From Grifola frondosa (taxonomy: Eukaryota > Basidiomycota > Agaricomycetes > Polyporales > Grifolaceae): a stretch of 64,000 bases of DNA. Made by a program: the position numbers and the translations under genes. Under the pieces are notes generated by a model. That model did not search any database and had not been told where the DNA came from. It saw only the letters and a list, made by a program, of their open reading frames with translations. Of the stretch, positions 23,301-31,559 are shown in pieces. Position 1 is the first letter of the stretch. Each line of letters opens with the position of its first letter. The DNA is taken from positions 1,054,001-1,118,000 of the forward strand of contig LUGG01000007.1 of assembly GCA_001683735.1 (NCBI GenBank). Direction: 5' to 3'.

Positions 23301-24592
23301 ATGAGATCACAAAACTCCGATACTTGAAGAAACTTCCAGCTAAAGTTACAGGCTCCACAAGAAATGCACTTATCCACTCGTTCAGAGCCTGGAAAGGTTC
23401 CCTCTTTGTACCTAAATCAATGCATGGAGCATTAAAATGGACCAAATCTGAGCCATTTGAAAAGAGGAACCTGAATCAGAGTTGCCCTGGAACATTGTTA
23501 CACGTCAGAAGGCAGACAAAAAGACTAAAAATCAAGAGCAACCTGAGGAGAAAATATCTTTACCTCGTGGTCAAAAGGATATTAGTCTTTTTGTAAGTGC
23601 TAAAGGTACCAGCACTTTAAACACCATAAGCATTGATCAAGGTGGTTTAAAAAGTGGCAAGCGCAAAAGAGATGTGAAGTCTGAAACTGTGGAAGACACA
23701 GATGAACGTAAAGTTAAAAAGTCTAGATTACATAGACAATCTGATTTATTAACTTATGCTTCACCCATCGCTTTTCAGTGGGATGCTGACAACTATAGCT
23801 GTGCATATGATACTTTATTCTCTATCTTATTTTCAGTATACTGTGAATTTACAGAAAGGTGGATGTCAGAAGTGGTTAATCAGAATGGACTTTTGAGATC
23901 ATTTACGCTGCATTTCAACGAGTAAGGGAGGGTAAATCAACCATGGAACAAGCCAGAGATTGCTTACGGCAAATCTTACATAATATAGATGCAGAATCAT
24001 TTCCACTCACAGGACATCATGGCAGTGAACTTTTTTCGCTATTAAAATGTATGCTAGAAGTGAACGATGGCTGTGTTGAACGTACTCTTTGCTGTCAGCA
24101 TTGTCATATTGACTTGGAAGCTGAAGAGGATAATACATTTTATGGGATTGCTCAAAAGTCATATGGAATGAATATCCTACAAAGCTTGGCTCACATAAAG
24201 AGAGGACTATAAAAGAGTGGCTTACTCCATTATTCAACCGACCCATTGCTCAAAAATGTGACAAATGTAAAGGCAACATGTTTCAACGAGTTGAATTTCC
24301 ACAAAATCCAAACTTTGTATGCTTTATTACTAATGGTACACGTATTAAATTTAATCATATAATTAATCTGAATGAAGATACAGAGGCATACAGATTGTGT
24401 GGAATTATATACTTTGGTGATTTCCACTTTACATCCAGAATCATCGAGGCAGATGGTAAGACTTGGTATAATGATGGTGTGGAATTAGGCAGAAGGTCAA
24501 AATTTCAAGGGAACATTGATGACATGGATGCAGCAAAGCTTAGTAGAGCTAAAAAGAGAAAGAGTAGTGTAGCTATATATACTAAGTTGTAA
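17341..24592 (+). pseudogene. Helitron Rep/PIF1 helicase with C-terminal ubiquitin-protease-like domain
   Basis: Replication initiator-helicase of a Helitron, here broken by many frame changes. Domains in order: N-terminal region with a SAP-like stretch (LPGHSLKILCQSHGLSVPSR, near 17735); the Helitron N-terminal segment with CFECNSYMEKGICP (18235) and CPFVVHGLTGENM (18778); Helitron-like Rep with LGAPSWFITFSPADINHP (19375), the HUH motif HMH (19653-19661) and the two-Tyr motif YVADYITK (Tyr at 20255 and 20267); PIF1 helicase with GMAGTGKSQ (21870), FLDEVSMVD (22094), GDFAQLPPP (22212) and LRENMRQ (22363); and a terminal part with NYSCAYDT (Cys 23800-23802), paired Cys motifs CCQHCH and CDKCKG, FGDFHFTSR (His 24425-24427) and WYNDG. 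The last set matches the C19 Cys, zinc-ribbon and His boxes. Defects relative to the second copy include a lost base before GMAGTGKS and a gap in the following motif. Confidence 0.93.
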
Positions 24593-25133
24593 GATTCAAT
24601 GTGAATGACTCCAAATTTGTATATTGTATCATATCAAGCTTGTAAAAAACTAATGTATTAGTTGAACCTACATATTTCAATTTATAAATGTTAATGATCC
24701 ATACTATAATTTCACAATTACTTATTTATAATGTATAACAGATGAATTAATAATCAATAGTTTAAATAATAAGTGTAGCACTTTGCAAAGGTGGGCATAT
24801 TATTGGGAGGGTAGGAGAAGGTCATTTAAAACATTTTCAAATGAATAAAATTTAAACAATAATAAATTTTATGTTTAATTAGCTTGTAAAAAAGTTAATA
24901 TATTAATTAAACCTCTGTGCCTCAATTATGAATGTTAAAGGATGTATACTATAATTCTATAATTATTTGTTTATAATGTGTAATAAACAAATCAATAATA
25001 AATAGTTTGAATAATAAGTTTGGCACTTTGCAAAGGTATACATATTGTCAGAAGGGTAAAAGAAGGTTATATATAATATTTTAAAATAAACAAGACTCAA
25101 ATAATAATAAAATTAATCATTTTCCTCATCAAT

Positions 25134-25172
25134 CGTACCTGCCATGCGGAGCAATGGCCCTCTAAAACCAAG
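25134..25172 (+). other. Helitron 3' terminus with hairpin
   Basis: GCCATGCGGAGCAATGGC forms a 7 bp stem (GCCATGC with GC-A-ATGGC, one bulged A) around loop GGA, then 14 nt CCTCTAAAACCAAG to the end, followed by T. In other copies the loop is AGA (29 kb) or AAA (43 and 54 kb) while the stem is unchanged. Hairpin-then-short-tail is the standard Helitron end, but the last four bases are CAAG rather than CTRR. Confidence 0.85.
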
Positions 25173-26345
25173 TCAAAAGATGGGATGTACCAAGGCACTG
25201 AATCACATAAAGGCATTTGCGATATAATCATGGAAACTGAGTGTGAGAACGTCGCAGATTAAATAATGTGCAGAGAGGGACATGGTCATCATTAGTAATG
25301 CGCCAAAGAAGTTGCTCGAGATAGCTCTCCCTGAGATAGAGAATGAACCGGTCAGCATAACCGATATGTATCAATCAGCCATCACTCCGAAGTCGTCCCA
25401 GTATTCGAATATCATGACAAATTTGCCTAGCACCAATGTCGAGTGCATCAGCAACAGCCCGAGAATGAACGATGAAGTCGTAGCGAGTTTCAGCAGAGAG
25501 TTCAAAGAAGGACACTATATCAATCGAAATGGCTAATCAGTAGCTTGCTCAATTAGTTACGATGAGTGAACTACGCAGGCAACTGACTGTTGGAATAAAC
25601 GTATTGTGATACAAGTCAAATCTATTCCAACTATAAAAGTCAACAAGATTTCATTAATATACTTATCACCAATAATCCTATAACATACCTATTGTAGACA
25701 CAATTGGCAATGTTAGGTGACAGCAAAGTCAAGTGCTAGTTACTTATCAAAAGGATTACACAGAGTCAACCATATTGAGAATATGTCACGTGTTATGACC
25801 TATATCCATTAATTTCGAGCAACAAGGCTATGTACGAATATGGTCAATGTCGATTGCATTTCGTCATTATATCCTCATTTATTTCGTCCACTGTCAGTTA
25901 CTCCCAACTTTCATCATGATTCCAAGCAGTTCTCTATATGAACACCCTCTCTCTCAAAGTGTCACTTATGAAGACACTAACACATTAGAAGAGGAGACTA
26001 TATCAGAAGAAAGTGAGAAATCAGAAGAGCATATTGATGAAGAATTAGAAGATGGCCTTTACGCTCCCCCACCCAAGCCGGTAATACAAAGACCTGCAGG
26101 AAAGAGAGCATGGCAGAAAAGGAGTTATCAGATTGGTCAGAAGATAGGATGGAAACCACGTCATCGAGACAGCATACCCTTGCGAGTTTCCATGATGAAG
26201 AAAATGATGATAAAGAAGCAAGCTGCAAAAGAAAGTGCAGGATAATTAGGGACACATCTATGCTATGCAAAGACTTATCCCATTCCTCTCTATTTGCACA
26301 CATTTGTCATTACTCAGCACATTTCGCCAAATTCATATCATATAA
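25173..26345. other. unassigned; two coding-like remnants
   Basis: Around 25520-25265 the minus strand reads FELSAETRYDFIVHSRAVAD, then ALDIGARQICHD, protein-like but unrecognised. On the plus strand 25847-26245 reads an acidic region (EEETISEESEKSEEHIDEEL) followed by YAPPPKPVIQRPAGKRAWQK. This looks like a disordered, basic tail of an unknown protein. No domain assigned to either. Confidence 0.35.
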
Positions 26346-26413
26346 TCTGGATTGGATCAGCAAATGGACACTGTGGCAACTGTGACATGGACAAATAGAC
26401 CTGTGGCTTCATA

Positions 26414-26565
26414 TTCATGAACATTCCGGAATAACCTAGCAGAGAAGAAGTTTCTGGAATTTTCCAGAAGATTACAGTCTTCAAAAGAAGGACTTTAATC
26501 AAAATTTCTACTTCAGAATGTCCTGGAATAATCCAGAAGCTCAAGGAAATTTCCAGAATATTCTG
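26414..26565 (+). promoter_or_regulatory. cluster of perfect heat-shock elements
   Basis: Three separate perfect four-unit arrays of alternating NGAAN/NTTCN: TTCATGAACATTCCGGAA (26414-26431), TTCTGGAATTTTCCAGAA (26452-26469) and GAAATTTCCAGAATATTC (26546-26563). An imperfect array lies between them (near 26516-26537). HSF trimers bind three or more such units. The cluster is about 270 bp upstream of a TATA box in the same segment. Confidence 0.7.
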
Positions 26566-26775
26566 ACAGATTTCAGAATAACATAGGATCATGGAGAACA
26601 TCCTAGGAACTTATAGAACCTGGGAGAATTGTCCAGAAGGAGACAACTGTGCAGAAAGTACTAGTAGGTTAGAGATGCTTCCAGCAACTTCCAAAAGCCA
26701 TTCATCAGCAGGAAAATTGGTGGATTGGTAAGCATTGGAAGTGGATTGGTAAGCAAGAAGGGGATTAGTCAGCCA

Positions 26776-26815
26776 TAGAATAGAATAGAATAGAATAGAA
26801 TAGAATAGAATAGAA
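26776..26815 (+). repeat. (TAGAA)8 microsatellite
   Basis: Eight uninterrupted TAGAA pentamers followed by a variant TGGAA, between the heat-shock elements and the TATA box. Confidence 0.95.
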
Positions 26816-26833
26816 TGGAAGGATTCAGGAGGG

Positions 26834-26840
26834 TATATAA
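26834..26840 (+). promoter_or_regulatory. TATA box of the LTR-like segment
   Basis: TATATAA in the context AGGGTATATAAGGCGAGC. A matching TATATAA sits at 35482-35488 in AAGGTATATAAAGAGCTCC. In both cases a pyrimidine-rich leader follows. Confidence 0.6.
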
Positions 26841-27780
26841 GGCGAGCAAAAAATCGTCCAAATCATTCGAATATATTCTTCCCCCCCCCCAGATTCCTCC
26901 CTCAGTAGCACTCCCTCACAATTTATATTCTTTCTCTTAACTTGAGGCACATCAGAAGTATTGCCTAGGCCCATCTGCTTACTAAGTATTGACCTGGATT
27001 GTTAACTTGCCAAAGCAAGAGACTTTGGAAGTGCAAGTTCAGGCAAAAGGTTGAAGATTGTCAAGACCTTTGTTAGGACAGAGTTCTGTTGCAAAGGAAG
27101 TTACCTAAATTGACAACTGTTCAGACAAGAGATTCTGGAAGCACAAGGTTAGGAAAAGAAGATCAGAAGTTACTGACCTAGATTGTTAGCTTGCCAAAGC
27201 AAGAGACTTTGGGAGCACAAGTTTAGGCAGATTAGTTGTCAGACCTTTGTTAGGACAGAAGCCCTGTCGCAAAGGCACCAGGTGAGCAGTGTTAAGAAAG
27301 AGTTTGTTATTGTTTGGATAGTTGTCCTGTGAGTGGATTGAGGAGTATAAGTCTCTGGAAAAGAAGTCCAGAAGCATTTCCCCATTCACCAGGCGGAATT
27401 CGTCATAGTAGCAAAGTACTGCACCAAGGCAGTGACTTTGTAGGAAGTTTGTAGTGTACTGACAGAGCAGGCTATTTAAGTCAAGCCTTGCTATTGTTTC
27501 TAGTCCCCACAGGTATATTTCGAGTAATCGAACACTGTAGAACGAAACCACAGAGCATTGTGATCCTTGTGAAAAGTAGAAAGTATGCTTTCACAACCGA
27601 ACTCAACTGAGCCTCTGTCCGGAAAAGTAGAAAACCCCATCAAGCTTGGTGCACCCGTCATTTCTAGGAAATAACCCCTCGCTATAAAACAAATATTACT
27701 CTCGTCAGATAGTCTTTTGATTATTTGATAAAAGTAGTGGTTGTTTAATACCGATCGCTGGAAATACACGACAACGTAGA

Positions 27781-28875
27781 GTTGCAAGTATCGCAGTCAC
27801 AGTTTTGCAGTATAAGTCAAGTTAAGTGTGGAGTATATGCAATTGCAAGTGAAGCTGACAATTTTGAATACTGTACTTGTGGGGAAAACTTGTATCTGGT
27901 TCATATCATACTATACATGAATTTTTATAAATTATTTTATGCATTTGAAACAGGAAAAGACCTCAGTATAAATCAAAAGCTGATTGTAAGTGTCTTGCAA
28001 TGAACATATCCTGTGAAATATACTAACTAGTAAGGAAAAGGTCAGTGGCAATATTAATGAAGGTCTGGGGTGAAATGTAACACAAGTAAGCTATGAGAAA
28101 TTGTGGTGAAGGAGAATACAGAATATATGATGGCTGAACTACTACACCTGCTGTATATAGCCATGCACTACATCAGCATGCAAAATATGCAAAGGCACAT
28201 GGGAGTAGACATGTGGCCTTCTTAGGGCATCAATTTGAAAGGGAGATGTGTTACATCAGGGGTATGGTCCAAGATGTGCTGCAAACAATAGTTGCAACAT
28301 CATATTGATGTGTGGAGTCATATGACATGAGTCACTGGGTTTTAGAATTAATCTGAGACTGGGTAAGAGCTAAAAAGACTAGGATCAGGTTCAACATGTG
28401 TGATTTGCAAGGCAAATGCATGTTGGACACTGAACAATTGGGTAGCAAGTATTTGGATGCATCACATGTTGTCATAATAGAGATATGACATATTGCATGA
28501 ATATTAAGTGTGCAAAGCATTGAAGCTAACAGTAGAGATAATTCGGCTGGCTGTGCATCACAATAAGGTATAAGATTATTGCTCAAATGACCTGCAATGA
28601 TGTAATCACAGATGCAATCCTACTGGATTTAAGCATAGCTTCTGAAAAATTGTCAGATGTTCAAAATGTGAAAATAATTTGATTTGCATAGCTGAGGCCA
28701 TTATATCAGTGGTCACATGCAGGAGACACTACAGCCCACTGTAAAGTGAAACAATCAGCATGACAATGCACAAGAGGCATTGTAGCCCACAAAGAGGATA
28801 AGGAGCATGCAGACCACATGATGCAGAGAGGACTATGTTGACAGGGCTCAGGTCCTTGATTAGCTTTGAGTAAGT
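27781..28875. other. unassigned AT-rich DNA
   Basis: Only short open frames (27782-28003 plus, 28586-28332 minus), none recognised. No repeat shared with the rest of the window was seen by eye. Confidence 0.35.
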
Positions 28876-28879
28876 TAGA

Positions 28880-29071
28880 ACCCTTAAACTTCAGTAATTA
28901 ATGGCTTAAATAATAAGTTTGATACTTTGCAAAGGTAGGCATATTGTCAACAGGATAGGAGAAGGTTATATATAATATTTTAAAATAAATAAGACTTAAA
29001 TAATAATGAAATTAATCATTTTTCTCATCAATCGTACCTGCCATGCAGAGCAATGGCCCTCTAAAACCAAG
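28880..29071 (+). mobile_element. Helitron 3' end (partial), inserted in the FAS gene
   Basis: The last 190 bp match the tail of Helitron 1 (AATAATAAGTTTGATACTTTGCAAAGG ... ATCAATCGTACCTGCCATG), with loop AGA in the terminal hairpin and end CCAAG at 29071 before T. The next bases are the C-terminal codons of the FAS beta region on the minus strand. The matching 5' side is not identified. It could be a separate non-autonomous copy, or the outer terminator of a larger unit that starts further left. Confidence 0.8.
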
Positions 29072-29073
29072 TC

Positions 29074-29840
29074 TTGATCCCACTTACGAAGTACCTTGTT
29101 GAGACACGGGGCAGTGTCTGATCGTAGATGAGCTGGGCATAGTTCTTGGAAACCTGGAAAGGCTTCATAACTAGGTTAGGCACGTACTCCCGACAAGTGC
29201 GTCGGGATTTGGGTGCACAGCATTGATCTTCTTCGAAAGATCTGGGTAAAATTTGAGATGCAACAAATATTCAACAAAAATGCTCCAACTCACATTCCCT
29301 GAATGGCATTAGTGCAGCCCAAAGATATCGCGAATGAAATGGTACGTCAATGCCAGGGATAGGGATGGTAGCAAATCCACTCTCAAGTTTGATGTATCCT
29401 TCCGTAGCTTGCTGTTCCTTGGCGCGGGTGAAGCAGGAGTCATTGATGTTGACCCTATAGAAAATGTGTCAGATCACAGCACCTGAAATTCCAATGTCAA
29501 ATGCACCTTGACATTGAAGTTGATGATTTGGAGAAAACAGCCAGTATGGTGAGTAATATCGTCGATGACTTCTCGAAGAGCGGCATCACTGAATATTTTT
29601 GACACTCGACCAGGATCGACGGCACATATAGTGTAGTTTGAGCGGTTCTCAGCATTGCGTTCGGCCGCACGATACCATGATAGAAAACGACATCGGCGAG
29701 AGAGGAGATGGCGAGAATGTCAGCGATAGAGGCGAGAGCAGAACACTCTTGGAGTGTCCAGCTAAGGCTGAGTTCTCTTGTATGAAACCCTTGAAGCGCA
29801 TATGCTGGAATGCAGCGCATTCGGTGGCTGCGGCTCACGA
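29074..29840 (-). pseudogene. fungal fatty acid synthase, beta region fragment (malonyl/palmitoyl transferase)
   Basis: From about 29838: AAFQHMRFKGFIQENSALAG then HS, the transferase nucleophile elbow (GHSLGE in intact enzymes, here shortened by an indel); ECSALASIADILAISSLADV; NYTICAVDPGRVSKIFSDAA; REVIDDITHHTGCFLQIINF; an intron; ATIPIPGIDVPFHSRYLW; an intron with GTGAGT donor (about 29297-29246); KKINAVHPNPDALVG; YVPNLVMKPFQVSKNYAQLI; NKVLRKWDQ ending at 29074. Frame changes occur near the active Ser, before YVPN and before NKVL. KWDQ is the usual end of the beta part, and the alpha part resumes at 7.09 kb on the same strand. It begins directly after the bZIP fragment, so it is itself a fragment. 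Confidence 0.88.
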
Positions 29841-29845
29841 CGAGT

Positions 29846-30626
29846 GCAGACGTCAGCTGCTCGTTCTCGTTCTGCAGGTACTCCACCTTTGCCTGCAGCG
29901 GCGCGAGCCATGCCTTCTTGCGCTGGTGGCACTTGAGCGCTGCTGGGGCTAGAGTCAGAATCAGCACACATGCTGGGGGAAAGGGGAGGGTGCACGCGAA
30001 CTGACCTTGTCGATTCCGCTCGAGTAAGTTCCGCCGCTTCTCCTCCACTCCGGCTTCTTCTGCACGTTCGTCTCGCACTTCTTCACAGCGTTCGTCACAC
30101 CCTACGTATTCTAAGCTTGCACCTGCTCACCATCCAGGTCGTCCTCCTCTTCCTCCTCCTCGCCAAACTCCATGCTTTCTGAGTGCCGCCGGCCGTGGCC
30201 CATCGACATCAACATGGAGCTGATAGTGGATGAGCGCGTATGCCTCTGCTGCGTCTTCACGGGCTCGGCATGCTCGACGGCAGGCGAGCCGTCATATGCC
30301 GCCTTCCTTTTCGTCCCGCGCTTCAGTTTCCATTCCCGTACGTCTGCTGCACCGTTCACCGTGACAGCAGCGGCCTGCTGTCCCACGCACTGCGCCTCCT
30401 CGTGCTTGATGAGCTCCTGATGGCCTGCGAGAGGAGGAAGAGCCCTGTTCACGGCAGTGTTCGCAGCAGTCGCAGCGGAGGAGACGAACCCTGCATTAGC
30501 GTCAGCACGTGCCTGGGCAGCTAGCTGGTGTGGGACATAGAGAGTGGGGAGGGGTTTGTCGGGGATGTGGAGTGGGGCTGGGAGTGGGCTGGTGGGAGGA
30601 GAGGATGTCTGTGCAAACTGAGTCAC
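29846..30626 (-). pseudogene. ATF/CREB-type bZIP transcription factor fragment
   Basis: Nuclear DNA-binding factor of the Atf1 type. Order: Ser/Pro/Ala-rich N-terminal part, GTKRKAAYDGSP, RSSTISSMLMSM, an acidic run, an intron (donor GTGAGC, acceptor CGTGCAG), EEAGVEEKRRNLLERNRQ, a second intron inside the basic region (GTCAGT...CCCCAG), AALKCHQRKKAWLAPLQAKV and EYLQNENEQLTSAL of the zipper. Splicing at these sites keeps frame. The invariant Arg of the N-x7-R basic motif is His (codon 29928-29926, CAC for CGC), consistent with a CpG transition. The zipper then runs into FAS sequence, so the C-terminus is lost; the N-terminus lacks a conserved start and is probably cut too. Confidence 0.85.
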
Positions 30627-30639
30627 AATGAGAAGACCA

Positions 30640-30975
30640 GCAGGGTGATTGAAGGTGTAGCATTGAGTGCGAACATTGATGTCGCCGAAGAGTAGGAGGC
30701 GACAATGGAATAAGGAGGCCCTGAGGCTTTCCGTGTCGGTGTAGATATGAAAGGCCCGGGTTGCCCCTCGAATAATCCTGCAGGAAGTCGACCGACCCCA
30801 CCTTGACGAGGCGCTTGATTTGGTCGCGGACGAAGATATTGCCCGAGATGGACACCGCCTTGAAGCAAGTCTTGTTACGATAGGCCACTTCCGACTTCAT
30901 GCAGAATACAAGAGTAGTACCAGCTTGGAGCGGCTTCGTCTCATCCTCCCAGTCGAAGTATTCCTTAGATATTCA
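30640..30975 (-). other. unrecognised coding-like fragment upstream of the bZIP
   Basis: The minus strand from about 30965 reads YFDWEDETKPLQAGTTLVFC, MKSEVAYRNKTCFKAVSISG, NIFVRDQIKRLVKVGSVDFL and then loses coherence. The text is clearly protein-like, but I cannot name a family. It lies on the same strand and directly upstream of the bZIP fragment. It could be another captured piece or the true upstream part of the bZIP locus. Confidence 0.45.
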
Positions 30976-31559
30976 AGTGAGCATGTTCTGCTTGGCATCG
31001 TCACAAGGGATCGAAGATAGTGAGGAGAGCGTGAAGCCGTTGCCCTAGCTATCCCACTATCCACTTCCTTGTATGCGGCGGCGAGCGCGCTGAGACCATG
31101 CTGGGCGAATTCCTCGATATCGGCCTTCCTCGACCTCTCCTCTATGCCTGCTCCCCCCCCCCCCTGGATCCTCCAGTTTGTCCTGTGTCTTGGTTACAAA
31201 GCTCTATGAGAAAGTGTGACATACCTCAGTATTCTGGACAGTCTAATATCTAGGCCTCTAGATAGAGTGATCAATATATCATATAGATAAGATGCAGGCT
31301 TGCAAGAAAGACCAGAACAACTGAATGAGAAGCAACATGAGTGAGAGCGTAAATCGGGCGCTTATGTGACCATAGTCGACTCCAAGCCACAGCTTAGCCG
31401 GTATAAGCTGGTAGTCTGGCTTGCTGGAAGCCAACCATCTGCAAGCCAATGGCGGCTCGACTCCGGCTTTTTTCGGCTCGACTCCGGCTATTGCCGGCGG
31501 CTGGCCGAAGCCGCGGCAACACTAGATGAGCTGGGCAACACAGGAGCCGCCAAGGTGTA
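30976..31559. other. unassigned; C-run and short GC-rich direct repeats
   Basis: Contains a C-run at about 31147-31161, and around 31453-31490 two copies of CGGCTCGACTCCGGCT next to GCCGGCGGCTGGCCGAAGCC. Open frames here reflect composition. At 31560 the copia X reading frame ends abruptly. Confidence 0.4.

Larger units (their letters stand above)
16700..25172 (+). mobile_element. Helitron 1 (near-complete, plus strand)
   Basis: Rolling-circle DNA transposon. In order: a 48 bp tandem repeat (16722-17105), the long decayed Rep/helicase/C19-like gene (17341-24592), an AT-rich tail, and a 3' terminus ending CTCTAAAACCAAG at 25172, immediately before a T. The same layout occurs in reverse at 55806-64000. 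The right boundary is supported by five independent termini in this window that agree up to CCAAG and then diverge. The left boundary is an estimate: I can only say it lies at or before the tandem repeat. Confidence 0.88.
26346..27780 (+). mobile_element. LTR-like segment with promoter (probable LTR retrotransposon remnant)
   Basis: Non-coding segment with an upstream block of heat-shock elements, a TATA box (26834), a C-run (26881-26890), then pyrimidine-rich leader DNA and two imperfect direct copies of GTTAGCTTGCCAAAGCAAGA (about 27002 and 27187). It ends with AAAACCCCATCAAGCTTG (27622), which also occurs near 35866 in a second LTR-like segment with the same TATA context. I interpret both as LTR plus leader of related retrotransposons. 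No internal genes, terminal TG/CA or target duplication was confirmed. Confidence 0.45.
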
